The notes: generated by a model from the letters alone, not told the origin. DNA of 64,000 bases from Devosia sp. (GCF_028290625.1 NZ_JAQGJM010000009.1:124001-188000); one strand, 5' to 3'. Positions 37,496 to 46,468 are shown, numbered from the stretch's first letter. Program-made: numbers and translations.

Positions 37496-37855
37496 ACTCT
37501 TTACAACTCTCGCGTCGGCTCGGCAGCGACTATGCGGCTATGATGAGTTGTAATGACGCCATAGCCCTTTTCGGACCGCTCGCCATTTGGAGACAATTTG
37601 ATGCAAAGGCATCCAACCGTCCCCCCAACCCTCCGCCGCCGCGCGCTGGTTAATTGTCAGTAATACATTCAATTTGAACCAAACCGAATGCTTTCTTACC
37701 CAAAGGTTAATTTTTTGAGTGGGAAACTCGGCGCACCAAACGGGCTAACAAAGGCGAACGTGTGGCTTAATGACCTGTTCACCCGCCTCTTCTAGGGTTG
37801 TGGGACGCGGAATTTTCCACAGCAGAAGCTGGCCGCGTGAACGAGGTGACGCCGG
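37496..37855. promoter_or_regulatory. Divergent intergenic region between giant gene and Hpt gene
   Basis: 360 bases without a gene. It must hold the promoters of both genes. Two GGTTAA copies (37648-37653 and 37705-37710) read TTAACC on the giant-gene strand; these are half-sites of the kind bound by CtrA in alphaproteobacteria (TTAACCAT, TTAA-N7-TTAA). AT-rich stretches occur at 37650-37720, the only such stretch nearby. No confident -35/-10 pair was found. Confidence 0.4.
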
Positions 37856-38248
37856 ATGGCCCAGAACGCATTCTCTGCCGAAAATCCGGGCCCCGACCTC
37901 GCCCGACGTCCTGCGCGGCCGATCGACCTGGTTCATCTGGCGCGCCAATGCCTGGGCGATGCGGGCCTCGAACAGGAAATCCTGCGGCTGTTCGACACCA
38001 CCGCCAAGACCTATTTCGCCCGCCTGCAGCAATCGAGCACCTTCGATGAGCTGGCTTTGAACCTGCACTCGCTTAAGGGCGCCGCCAGTGGCGTTGGCGC
38101 CTGGTCTATCGCCGAACTGGCCCGCGCCGCCGAAACCGACCTCAAAGTCGGCCGCCCCCTCACTCCCGAACAGATCGACGATATCGGCGTCGCGGTAGAA
38201 GAGGTCAGCGCGTTCGTGGCCGAAATGCTGAGCAAAGAGCCGATCTAG
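37856..38248 (+). CDS. Hpt (histidine phosphotransfer) domain protein
   Basis: 130 residues from ATG 37856, with GAGGTGA seven bases upstream. A four-helix Hpt domain is seen, with the phospho-accepting histidine at about residue 71 in ALNLHSLKGAASGVGAWSIAELA; the xxHxLKGAAxxxG pattern is decisive. It has no kinase or receiver domain, so it must shuttle phosphate between partners encoded elsewhere. Position next to the polar growth gene (divergent, 360 bases) and prfC offers no proof of a partner. In alphaproteobacteria such proteins belong to cell-cycle or stress phosphorelays. Confidence 0.9.
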   Translation: MAQNAFSAENPGPDLARRPARPIDLVHLARQCLGDAGLEQEILRLFDTTAKTYFARLQQSSTFDELALNLHSLKGAASGVGAWSIAELARAAETDLKVGRPLTPEQIDDIGVAVEEVSAFVAEMLSKEPI

Positions 38249-38420
38249 GTCAGCGCTAGCCGCAGCGGGGAAACTGGGTGAGGGGCTCCTATTCCGCCCA
38301 CTCATTTGACCAAAACCCTTGCTTGCGCCTATAGAGCGCCCAATATCCACGATACGAATGCCATGGTCCGCGCAGGCTTCCTGCTGCCGGGTCATCGTCA
38401 CATAAGGCCAAGCACTTCTC

Positions 38421-40028
38421 ATGAGCATGTCCAACCTCGCGGCCGAGACCCAGGCGCGGGCTATTCCCAAGGAAGCGTTCCGCACCCGCCGGACCTTCGC
38501 CATCATCTCGCATCCGGACGCCGGCAAGACGACGCTGACGGAACGGCTGCTGTCGGCTGCCGGAGCGATCCAGCAGGCCGGCGCGGTGCGCGGCAAGGCT
38601 GGCGCGCGCTCTACCCGTTCGGACTGGATGGAAATCGAGCAGCAGCGCGGCATTTCCATCACGTCGTCGGTGATGACCTTCGAGTTCGACGGGCTCACCA
38701 TGAACCTGCTCGACACGCCCGGCCACTCGGACTTTTCCGAGGACACCTATCGCACCCTGACTGCCGTCGACGCCGCCATCATGGTGATCGACGCCGCGAA
38801 GGGCATTGAATCCCAGACGCTCAAGCTGTTCGAAGTCTGCCGCCTGCGCGATATTCCCATCATCACCTTCATCAATAAGGTGGACCGCGAAGGCCTGGCG
38901 CCGCTGGACCTGATCGATGAAATCCAGAGCAAGCTGGCGCTCGACCTGACGCCGGTGCTGTGGCCGATCGGCCAGGGCGTCGATTTCGGCGGTTATCTCG
39001 ATTTGCAGGAAAAGCGCGTCGTCAGCCCGCAGGGCAAGCCGATCGCTGAATATGAGGCGATCGAGGACCTGCTCGACAACGACGCACTGGTCGATAATGC
39101 CGTGTTCATGACGGCGATCGAGACGCTGGAAATGGCGACCGCGATGCTGCCGGCATTCGATCTGAAAACTTTCCACGAGGGCCATTTGAGCCCGGTTTTG
39201 TTCGGTTCCGCGCTCAAGGGCATCGGCGTTGCCGAGCTGCTGCGCACGCTGGGCGAATGGGGGCCGGAGCCGCGGCCGCAACCGGCCATTCCCGCGCCGA
39301 TCCAGCCCGATGACTCCAAGGTGAGCGGCTTCGTGTTCAAGGTTCAGGCCAATATGGACGCCAATCACCGCGACCGGATCGCGTTCGTGCGGCTGTGCTC
39401 GGGCACGTTCGTGCGCGGCATGCGGCTGAAGAATGTGCGCTCGGGCAAGGACATGGCTGTGTCCAACCCGATGTTCTTCTTCGGTCATGATCGCGAGCTG
39501 GCGGAGCAGGCGGTGGCGGGCGATATCGTGGGTATTCCGAACCATGGCACGCTCAGCGTTGGCGATACGCTGACCGAGGGCGCCAATATCAACGTGACGG
39601 GCATTCCGAACTTCGCGCCGGAAATCATTCGCCGCGTGCGCCTGACCGATCACATGAAGACCAAGCAGATGGCCAAGGCCTTGAGCGACCTCGCAGAAGA
39701 GGGCGTGGCCCAGGTGTTCCGGCGCATTCTTGGCTCGGACTGGATCGTGGGTGTGGTGGGTCCACTGCAGCTTGAAGTGCTAGGGGCTCGGATCGCCAAG
39801 GAATATGGCGTGCCGATCACCTTTGAGAGCCTCAATTTCGAGGTCGCGCGCTGGATCGAGAGTGACGATCCCGAAGAGCTGAAGAAGTTCATCGCCGTGC
39901 AGAAAACCAACATTGCCGAGGACCGTACGGGGGCGCCGGTGTTCCTGGCGCAGAACGCTTGGTGGGCCGATCGGGCGAAGCAGGACTTTCCGAAATTGCG
40001 GTTCATGACCACCAAGGAACGGCATTGA
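38421..40028 (+). CDS. prfC: Peptide chain release factor 3
   Basis: 535 residues, the normal length of RF3. GTPase motifs are complete: HPDAGKTTL (G1, about residues 30-38), RGISITSSV (switch I), DTPGHSDFSED (G3) and NKVDRE (G4). The EF-Tu-like and RF3-specific C-terminal domains follow (QVFRRILGSDWIVGVVGPLQLEVL). It recycles RF1/RF2 after termination. Its stop overlaps the TTG start of a methyltransferase gene by four bases (TTGA), so the two are translationally coupled. AAGGCCAAGC lies before the ATG. Confidence 0.97.
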   Translation: MSMSNLAAETQARAIPKEAFRTRRTFAIISHPDAGKTTLTERLLSAAGAIQQAGAVRGKAGARSTRSDWMEIEQQRGISITSSVMTFEFDGLTMNLLDTPGHSDFSEDTYRTLTAVDAAIMVIDAAKGIESQTLKLFEVCRLRDIPIITFINKVDREGLAPLDLIDEIQSKLALDLTPVLWPIGQGVDFGGYLDLQEKRVVSPQGKPIAEYEAIEDLLDNDALVDNAVFMTAIETLEMATAMLPAFDLKTFHEGHLSPVLFGSALKGIGVAELLRTLGEWGPEPRPQPAIPAPIQPDDSKVSGFVFKVQANMDANHRDRIAFVRLCSGTFVRGMRLKNVRSGKDMAVSNPMFFFGHDRELAEQAVAGDIVGIPNHGTLSVGDTLTEGANINVTGIPNFAPEIIRRVRLTDHMKTKQMAKALSDLAEEGVAQVFRRILGSDWIVGVVGPLQLEVLGARIAKEYGVPITFESLNFEVARWIESDDPEELKKFIAVQKTNIAEDRTGAPVFLAQNAWWADRAKQDFPKLRFMTTKERH

Positions 40029-41203
40029 GTTCCTCCGAGCGCATTGAAGAATTTCTGGGTGAAGTCAAAAGCTCCTTTGCTAACAATGCGTTAGTGAAGC
40101 TGAAGCTTGCTGGTTATCACGGGGGTGAGGTCGACCTGAAGTCGATCGACGTCAAGAAGATCGTGGTCAAGGGCGGGGATAAGTTCAGCTTTACGTTCCA
40201 CTACAAGACGCGCGACATCATCAAGAACCTGATCCAACCCGAGGCGATCGGGGCTTTGCGGACGGCGCTGACGAGCGAATTCCGCAGTGCGCAATTGGCG
40301 ACGACGGGGTTCGATATGAGCTTCGAGCGGAACGGGGAAAAGATCCGGCTGAAGCGGACCGAGGTCGAGGGACGCGAGGCGCCGTCGGGCGATCATGATC
40401 GCGCCAAGAACCGCATGATCGATGCAGGCAAGAAGCCGTATCTGCATGCGCTCAAGATCACCGGTGCCGATGGCAACGTGCTTAGCGGCAGCCAGGACAA
40501 GTTTCGACAAATCAACAAGATGGTCGAAATCTTTGCGCCGCTGATTCAGGCCATTCCGGGCGATGTGCCCAAGATTATCGATATGGGCGCGGGCAAGGGT
40601 TACCTGACGTTTGCGCTATATGATTACCTGGTCAACGTCGCCAAGCGGCCGGTCGAAATGGTGGGTGTCGAGTATCGAGCAGAGCTGGTTGGGCTGTGCA
40701 ACGAGATCGCCCGACAGTCGGGCTTTGATGGCCTTCGTTTCGAGCAAGGGTCGATCATCGACTATGATGCCAGGGGCGCTGATGCAGTCATTGCATTACA
40801 CGCCTGCGATACGGCCACTGACGACGCCATCTTCAAGGGGATAAGTTCCGGGGCGTCCCTGATCACAGTTGCGCCTTGCTGCCACAAACAGATCCGCCGC
40901 CAGATGGAATCTCACCCAAATTCTACCAGCACGCTGGATTTCTTGCTGCGACACGGCACCTTCCTCGAGCGTCAGGCCGAAATGGTGACTGACGGGCTGC
41001 GCTCGCTGCTGCTGGAACAGCATGGCTACAAGACCAAAGTCTTCGAATTCATCTCCGATGCGCATACGCCCAAGAATGTGCTGATCGTGGCGGAGAAGCA
41101 GAACAAGCCTGCCGACACGCAAGCGGTGGCCGACAAGATCGCGGCGACCAAGGCGTTCTTCGGCATCGACTACCATCATCTCGAACGGCTGCTCAACGCT
41201 TGA
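40025..41203 (+). CDS. Class I SAM-dependent methyltransferase (METTL25/Methyltransf_32-like)
   Basis: 392 residues from TTG 40025 with AAGGAAC six bases upstream; the codon overlaps the prfC stop (TTGA). The Rossmann core starts at IIDMGAGKGYLTFALYDYL (motif I), followed by GVEYRAELVGLCN and ADAVIALHACDTATDDAI. VAPCCHKQIRRQM gives the CCH motif shared with METTL25 and the tRNA methyltransferase Trm13 families. The N-terminal 150 residues are basic and unique. Known relatives mostly act on RNA, so an RNA substrate is the inference; coupling to RF3 hints at a translation role. The exact target is unknown. Confidence 0.8.
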   Translation: MSSSERIEEFLGEVKSSFANNALVKLKLAGYHGGEVDLKSIDVKKIVVKGGDKFSFTFHYKTRDIIKNLIQPEAIGALRTALTSEFRSAQLATTGFDMSFERNGEKIRLKRTEVEGREAPSGDHDRAKNRMIDAGKKPYLHALKITGADGNVLSGSQDKFRQINKMVEIFAPLIQAIPGDVPKIIDMGAGKGYLTFALYDYLVNVAKRPVEMVGVEYRAELVGLCNEIARQSGFDGLRFEQGSIIDYDARGADAVIALHACDTATDDAIFKGISSGASLITVAPCCHKQIRRQMESHPNSTSTLDFLLRHGTFLERQAEMVTDGLRSLLLEQHGYKTKVFEFISDAHTPKNVLIVAEKQNKPADTQAVADKIAATKAFFGIDYHHLERLLNA

Positions 41204-41224
41204 GCGCCTCTGTAAGGTTTTGAC

Positions 41225-41545
41225 ATGGCTAAAGTGACTTTCGTCGAGCCCGATGGCGAGCGCATCGAGACCGAGGCGCAGAACGGGTCGACCGTGATGG
41301 AGACCGCCGTCATCAATGGCGTTCCAGGCATTATCGGCGAGTGCGGCGGCGCCTGCACCTGCGCGACGTGCCATGTCTATGTCGACGACGCCTGGACCGA
41401 AGTGGTCGGTCCGCCGTCGAACATGGAAGAGGACATGCTGGACTTCGCCTTCGACGTGAAGCCGACCAGCCGGCTGGGTTGCCAAATCAAGATCAAGGAC
41501 GTTCTCGACGGCTTGGTGCTGCACGTGCCGACGCGGCAGGGGTGA
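41225..41545 (+). CDS. [2Fe-2S] ferredoxin, copy 1
   Basis: 106 residues of the adrenodoxin/FdxB type. Cluster ligands are seen at GECGGACTCATCHVYV (C-X5-C-X2-C) and near RLGCQIKI. It is paralogous to the ferredoxin at 47592-47924, which ends the sulfate-assimilation operon. The start ATG is 21 bases after the methyltransferase stop, so they may share a transcript. It would carry one electron at low potential; the partner is unknown, but isc-type iron-sulfur or P450-like systems use this type elsewhere. A palindromic repeat starts at its stop codon. Confidence 0.92.
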   Translation: MAKVTFVEPDGERIETEAQNGSTVMETAVINGVPGIIGECGGACTCATCHVYVDDAWTEVVGPPSNMEEDMLDFAFDVKPTSRLGCQIKIKDVLDGLVLHVPTRQG

Positions 41546-41664
41546 TCGGGGGCACGCCCTCGTGGTTCGAGGCTCGCAAGAGCTCGCTGGGGTGTGACCT
41601 TTGAGTAGTCCTCATGGTGAGGTGGGAGCGAAGCGACCCTCGAACCACGAGGACGTGTCCCGAT
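41545..41664. repeat. Palindromic intergenic repeat, family 3
   Basis: GCCCTCGTGGTTCGAGGCTCGC and GCGACCCTCGAACCACGAGG face each other, with CTCATGGTGAGG between. This is the CCTCGTGGTTCGAGG...CCTCACCATGAGG element common in Rhizobiales. About 120 bases between the ferredoxin and cysG. Confidence 0.78.
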
Positions 41665-41733
41665 GTTCCAGAGCAGAATTTTCTTCTCGCTGCCTGCGCA
41701 AAGATTCTTTTAGCGGCTTTGGGGGATAGTGTC

Positions 41734-41790
41734 GTGCGGCGTTCTAAGTGCGGCGTTCTGCGGGAAATATAAAAGCGATTGAATTTCAAT
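41734..41790. promoter_or_regulatory. Candidate regulatory site upstream of cysG
   Basis: GTGCGGCGTTCT occurs twice, at 41734-41745 and 41748-41759, spaced by AA (14-base period). Just downstream is the perfect palindrome ATTGAA-T-TTCAAT at 41778-41790, 58 bases before the cysG ATG. Both look like protein-binding sites for the sulfur operon. The binding protein is unknown. Confidence 0.45.
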
Positions 41791-41847
41791 GCCTTGTTGT
41801 GAAGTCCGGTTCTGCTGTAGTTTCCGGCTCTCACAGACAGGAATCCA

Positions 41848-43242
41848 ATGGGCGACCTCAACACATTTCCGTTGAGCTACAAAGTTCAGGGCAAGCGCAT
41901 CGTCATCATCGGCGGTGGTGAAGAAGCCCTCAACAAAGTCCGATTGGTCACTAAGACGACCGCTAAGGTCGTGATTATCTCCCAGCACATCGAGATCGAT
42001 TTTTCGGCCTTCGCCGTCGAGGTTTTCGAGCGGGCATTCGTGGCCGCCGACCTCGACAATGCGGCGCTGGTGTTTGTCGCCGAGGAAGGCGTTGACGCCG
42101 AGGCGGCCAAGGCCGGGGCGCGGGCGCGGAATATTCCGCTCAATGTGGTCGATGTGCCGGCCGAGTGCGATTTCTACACCCCGTCCATTATCGATCGCGC
42201 GCCGCTGACGGTGGCGATTTCGACCGAGGGCGATGCCCCGGTGCTGGCGCGGCTGGTGCGGGCGCGGATCGAGGCTATGCTGTCGCCGCGGATCGGCAAA
42301 ATTGCCAGGCTGGCCGGTGGGTTACGGCAAAAGGTCGAGAGCCTGATTCACGAAGGCGCGGCGCGTCGGCGGTTCTATGAAACTCTGGTGACCTCTCCAC
42401 AGATTGAAGCCGCCGAACTGCGCGGCGAGGGCGAGGCGGCAGCGTCGGCCTTGCTGGAGCAGCACATCGCGAGCCAGCAAAGGCAGGGCGTGGTCTGGCT
42501 GATCGGTGCTGGTCCGGGCTCCGAGGATTTGTTGACCCTGCGGGCGCAACGGCTGCTGCAGGAAGCCGATGTGATCGTGCATGACCAATTGGTGCCCATG
42601 GCCGTGGTGCAGATGGGCCGCCGCGATGCCGAGCAGATCGATGTCGGCAAGGCCAAGGGCCATCATTCGTTTTCTCAGGCGCAGATCAATACGCTGATCG
42701 TGCGGCTGGCCCGCGAGGGCAAGAAGGTGGCGCGTCTCAAGTCGGGCGACCCGATGATTTTCGGGCGGGCCGGCGAGGAAATCGCCGCCCTGCGCAGGGC
42801 GGGTATCGGCTACCAGATCGTGCCGGGTATCAGCGCCGCGTTGGCGGCTGCGGCCGATACAGCGACGCCGGTGACGTTGCGCAAGGTGTCCAGCGGCTTC
42901 GTGATGGCAACGGCCCATGGCGCCGATGACAGCGATCTGGCCCATTGGGCCTCGCTGGCGCAGTCGGGGCTGACACTGGCGCTTTACATGGGCAAGTCGA
43001 TTGCGCCGGAAGTGGCGGACCGGCTGATCGGGCACGGCGCAGCTGCGGCGTTGCCGGTGGGTGTGGTGGTCAATGCCGGGCGCGCCAACAAGTCATTCTA
43101 TCGCAGCACTTTGGGCGCAGTATCGGCCGGGGCACTGGAACTGGCCGATGGGCCGGCAATCATTTTCGTAGGCGAAGCCGTTGCGGCTGGCGATTGGGCG
43201 GACAATGCCGTGATCGCCGCGCAGGGCTTCAAGGTGGCATGA
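41848..43242 (+). CDS. cysG: Siroheme synthase
   Basis: 464 residues: a fused enzyme. The N-terminal part (about 1-200) is precorrin-2 dehydrogenase/ferrochelatase with IVIIGGGEEALNKVRL as the NAD-binding loop. The C-terminal part (about 215-464) is uroporphyrinogen-III methyltransferase with LIGAGPGSEDLLTLRAQRLL, VHDQLV, and LKSGDPMIFGRAGEE. It makes siroheme, the cofactor of CysI encoded two genes on. The stop overlaps the next ATG (ATGA). A longer CGxx-type regulator is not seen nearby; the repeats at 41734-41790 are possible control sites. Confidence 0.95.
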   Translation: MGDLNTFPLSYKVQGKRIVIIGGGEEALNKVRLVTKTTAKVVIISQHIEIDFSAFAVEVFERAFVAADLDNAALVFVAEEGVDAEAAKAGARARNIPLNVVDVPAECDFYTPSIIDRAPLTVAISTEGDAPVLARLVRARIEAMLSPRIGKIARLAGGLRQKVESLIHEGAARRRFYETLVTSPQIEAAELRGEGEAAASALLEQHIASQQRQGVVWLIGAGPGSEDLLTLRAQRLLQEADVIVHDQLVPMAVVQMGRRDAEQIDVGKAKGHHSFSQAQINTLIVRLAREGKKVARLKSGDPMIFGRAGEEIAALRRAGIGYQIVPGISAALAAAADTATPVTLRKVSSGFVMATAHGADDSDLAHWASLAQSGLTLALYMGKSIAPEVADRLIGHGAAAALPVGVVVNAGRANKSFYRSTLGAVSAGALELADGPAIIFVGEAVAAGDWADNAVIAAQGFKVA

Positions 43243-43565
43243 GCATGGAAATACTAGCTGGCAACGAGCTGACTTCGGGAGCAGCGGTTTATCTCGACAG
43301 GCACGGAGATTGGCAGGACAGCCTGCAATCCGCGCGGCTGTTCGGCAAGGACGAGACCGAGGCGCGGGACGCCGCAATCGCCGCGACCAAGGCCACCGGC
43401 CGTATCGTCGGCATTGAAATCGAAGAGGTCGAGGACTTCGGCGGGCATGTCGTGCCCAAGCGCATGCGCGAGCGCATCCGCGCGGCGGGCCCGACGACAA
43501 TCGCGTGGAACGGCGAGACTTTTGGCCGCCAGCATCTGGATGAGGACGGTCATGTATCGATATGA
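43239..43565 (+). CDS. DUF2849 protein
   Basis: 108 residues starting MSMEILAGNELTSGAAVYLDRHGDWQDS. DUF2849 proteins typically sit between cysG and cysI in alphaproteobacteria, exactly as here. The start codon overlaps the cysG stop by four bases, and its stop overlaps cysI by 14 bases, so it is translationally coupled to both. Its role is unknown; a regulatory or assembly function for sulfite reductase is the usual guess from position. No cofactor motif is visible. Confidence 0.85.
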   Translation: MSMEILAGNELTSGAAVYLDRHGDWQDSLQSARLFGKDETEARDAAIAATKATGRIVGIEIEEVEDFGGHVVPKRMRERIRAAGPTTIAWNGETFGRQHLDEDGHVSI

Positions 43566-45210
43566 CGAATTCGACGCGGCTTTCGTAGAAGGCCGCACGG
43601 CGCAGTTTGCCGACCAGGTGGCCCGCCGCCTGTCGGGCGAATTGAGCGAAGACCAGTTCCGGCCGCTGCGGCTGATGAACGGTCTCTACCTGCAATTGCA
43701 CGCCTATATGCTGCGCATCGCCGTGCCCTACGGCACGCTGAACTCGCGCCAGATGCGCAAGTTCGCCCATATCGCGCGCACCTATGATCGCGGCTATGGC
43801 CACTTCACCACGCGGCAGAATATCCAGTTCAACTGGCCCAAGCTGCGCGACGTGCCGGCCATTCTGGGCGAGCTGGCATCAGTCGAAATGCACGCTATCC
43901 AGACTTCGGGCAATTGCATCCGCAACACCACAGCTGACCAGTTTGCTGGCGCGGCGGCCGACGAGATCATCGATCCGCGCCCGATTGCCGAGATCATCCG
44001 GCAGTGGTCGAGCTTGCATCCCGAATTCACCTACCTGCCGCGCAAGTTCAAGATTGCGATGACGGGCGCGCCGAACGATCGCGCGGCCATTCGTTTCCAC
44101 GATATCGGCTTGCAGGCGGCCACCAATGGCGCCGGCGATATCGGCTGGGAAGTGTGGGTTGGCGGTGGCCTCGGCCGTACGCCGATGATTGCCAAGTTGA
44201 TCAACAGCTTCGTGCCCAACGAACATCTGCTGGCCTATCTCGAATCCATCATGCGCGTTTACAACCGCTATGGCCGCCGGGACAACAAGTACAAGGCGCG
44301 CATCAAGATCCTGGTGCACGAAGAGGGCCTGGAGACCATCAAGGGCCAGGTGGAGGCCGAATTCGCTGAAGTGCGCGGGGGCGTTTTGACGCTGCCGGCC
44401 GAAGAGGTGGATCGCATCACCGCCTATTTCGCGCCGCCGGAATTCAAGACCGGGACCGCGACCAAGATCGATGTGGCCTACGAGTCCATCATCGATCCGG
44501 CCTATGGCCGCTGGCTCGACCACAACATCAATTCCCATCGCCAGCCGGGCTACGCCTCGGTGACGATTTCGCTCAAGCCAATCGGCGGCGCGCCGGGCGA
44601 CGCCACGGATGCCCAGATGGACGCCGTGGCCGATATTGCCGAGCGCTATGCGTTTGACGAATTGCGCGTCAGCCATGAGCAGAACCTGGTGTTGCCGCAT
44701 GTGGCAATCAGCGACCTGCGCACGGTTTACGATGCACTGGTGGCGGCCCAGCTGGCCGAAGGCAATGCCGGGTTGATCACCGACATCATCTGCTGCCCGG
44801 GCATGGACTTTTGTTCCTTGGCGACGGCGCGTTCGATCCCCATCGCGCAGGAAATTGGGCGCAAGTTCGCCTCTGCCGAGCGGCAGGCGGATATCGGCGA
44901 TCTCAAGATCAAGATTTCCGGCTGCATCAATGCCTGCGGCCACCACCACGTGGCCCATATCGGCATTCTGGGCGTCGAGAAGAAGGGTGGCGAGCTGTAC
45001 CAGATCACGCTGGGCGGGGACGCTACCGAGAATGCCTCGGTCGGCAAGATCATCGGCCCCGGCTTCGAGGCCGAGCAGGTGCCCGACGCTATCGAGACGC
45101 TGGTCGACACCTACATTGCGCGGCGCACCAGCGCCGACGAGAGTTTTATCGCTGCCTATCGGCGATTGGGCGAAGCGCCCTTCAAGGAGGCGCTGTATGG
45201 CAACGCTTAA
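43552..45210 (+). CDS. cysI: Ferredoxin-type nitrite/sulfite reductase (sulfite reductase hemoprotein)
   Basis: 552 residues from ATG 43552 (MYRYDEFDAAFVEGRTAQF); the earlier track start would only extend into DUF2849. The two [4Fe-4S]-siroheme cysteine motifs are CCPGMDFCSLA and SGCINACGHHHVAHIG at about 420-465, as in nitrite/sulfite reductases. TRQNIQFNW near residue 80 and RNTTADQFAG are conserved siroheme- and substrate-binding blocks. It reduces sulfite to sulfide with six electrons. No cysJ flavoprotein is present; the ferredoxin and ferredoxin reductase genes below are the likely electron source. The next start overlaps its stop. Confidence 0.93.
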   Translation: MYRYDEFDAAFVEGRTAQFADQVARRLSGELSEDQFRPLRLMNGLYLQLHAYMLRIAVPYGTLNSRQMRKFAHIARTYDRGYGHFTTRQNIQFNWPKLRDVPAILGELASVEMHAIQTSGNCIRNTTADQFAGAAADEIIDPRPIAEIIRQWSSLHPEFTYLPRKFKIAMTGAPNDRAAIRFHDIGLQAATNGAGDIGWEVWVGGGLGRTPMIAKLINSFVPNEHLLAYLESIMRVYNRYGRRDNKYKARIKILVHEEGLETIKGQVEAEFAEVRGGVLTLPAEEVDRITAYFAPPEFKTGTATKIDVAYESIIDPAYGRWLDHNINSHRQPGYASVTISLKPIGGAPGDATDAQMDAVADIAERYAFDELRVSHEQNLVLPHVAISDLRTVYDALVAAQLAEGNAGLITDIICCPGMDFCSLATARSIPIAQEIGRKFASAERQADIGDLKIKISGCINACGHHHVAHIGILGVEKKGGELYQITLGGDATENASVGKIIGPGFEAEQVPDAIETLVDTYIARRTSADESFIAAYRRLGEAPFKEALYGNA

Positions 45211-46468
45211 TATGCTCCATTCGGAACGCAAACCCGACAAGCTGCGCTCGCTGGGCATTCTGGCGCTTAACGGCATGTTCGACGAGATGGACGCCGTCGG
45301 CGTGCTGCGTCAGGCCGCGCAGGACATCCTGCCGGGCGACCTTGCGATCGTGTCGTCGTTCGGCGCCGACTCGGCCGTGCTGCTGCATCTGGTGGCACAG
45401 GTTGATCCGAGCCTGCCGGTGTATTTCCTCGAAACCGGCAAGCATTTCCCCGAAACGCTGGCTTATGTCGAGACGCTGAAGAAGCAGCTCGGGCTGATGA
45501 ATGTCATCGCCATTCATCCCGATCCGGCTGATATCAAGCGCTTCGATCCGACGGGCGAATTGTGGGAAACCGACCCGGATTCGTGCTGCCATATCCGCAA
45601 GACCGAGCCCCTGGAGCCCATTACCGAGCAGTTCGGCGGCTGGGTGACCGGGCGCAAGCGCTTCCAGACCAAGGAACGCGGCGTGCTGCCGCATTTCGAA
45701 CTGACCAGCGACGACCGCATCAAGGTCAATCCTCTGGCCTATTTCAGCGACGCCGATGTCAACCAGTACAAGATCGATCACGGCTTGCCCGAGCATCCGC
45801 TGTTCTCTATGGGCTACAAGTCAATCGGCTGCGCGCCTTGCACCTCGGTGGTTGCCGAGGGGGAAGACCCGCGCGCCGGACGGTGGCGCGGCCTCAACAA
45901 GAAGGAGTGCGGCATCCACTTCGATTTCAACGGAGCAATTGCCTCGCCGATGAACGCCGCCAAGTTCACGCTCTACAAGGATGGCGCCTTTATCGCCGAC
46001 CCCTTCCATGCCTGGGAGGACGGCGACGACGCCGCGACCGCGCGTTATAAGCACGTGCCGGTAACGGTGTTCCTCGCCAATCGCGAGGCGTTTTTGGATA
46101 ACCAGGCGCCGCTGGGGCTGCTGGTGTCGCCGGGCGAAAAGATCGAGGATGTCGAGCAGGACTTGTCCCGCTTTTCCTCGATCGCCATTAAGTTCCCGGC
46201 GTTCACTGACGGTAGGGGCTATTCGACAGCCCGTTTGCTAGCGGAACGCTATCACTATGATGGCGAAATCCGCGCTGTGGGTGACGTGTTGCAGGACCAG
46301 ATTCCGCTGATGCGCCGCTGCGGCGTCAACGCCTTCGTGGTGACGCACCAGCCGACCCGCGAGGCTCTGGAAGAGAACCGCTTGCCGGAAGTGGCGATCT
46401 TTTACCAGCCCGTCGGCATCGCCGAAGTGCCGGTGGGCACGCGGCCCTACCTGCGCCGGGCGCACTAA
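45197..46468 (+). CDS. cysH: CysH (APS/PAPS reductase) fused to DUF934
   Basis: 423 residues from ATG 45197 with AAGGAGG six bases upstream. Residues about 1-245 are CysH: SSFGADSAVLLHL (nucleotide loop), SCCHIRK with adjacent cysteines 130-131, GCAPC at 212-215 and ECGIH at 238. CC plus CxxC marks the [4Fe-4S] adenylylsulfate-reductase type. Residues about 252-423, from MNAAKFTLYKDG, match DUF934, normally a separate gene after cysH in alphaproteobacteria. No stop separates the two; the joint is ASPMNAAKF. An internal start at ATG 45950 could also yield DUF934 alone. It overlaps cysI by 14 bases. Confidence 0.85.
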   Translation: MATLNMLHSERKPDKLRSLGILALNGMFDEMDAVGVLRQAAQDILPGDLAIVSSFGADSAVLLHLVAQVDPSLPVYFLETGKHFPETLAYVETLKKQLGLMNVIAIHPDPADIKRFDPTGELWETDPDSCCHIRKTEPLEPITEQFGGWVTGRKRFQTKERGVLPHFELTSDDRIKVNPLAYFSDADVNQYKIDHGLPEHPLFSMGYKSIGCAPCTSVVAEGEDPRAGRWRGLNKKECGIHFDFNGAIASPMNAAKFTLYKDGAFIADPFHAWEDGDDAATARYKHVPVTVFLANREAFLDNQAPLGLLVSPGEKIEDVEQDLSRFSSIAIKFPAFTDGRGYSTARLLAERYHYDGEIRAVGDVLQDQIPLMRRCGVNAFVVTHQPTREALEENRLPEVAIFYQPVGIAEVPVGTRPYLRRAH

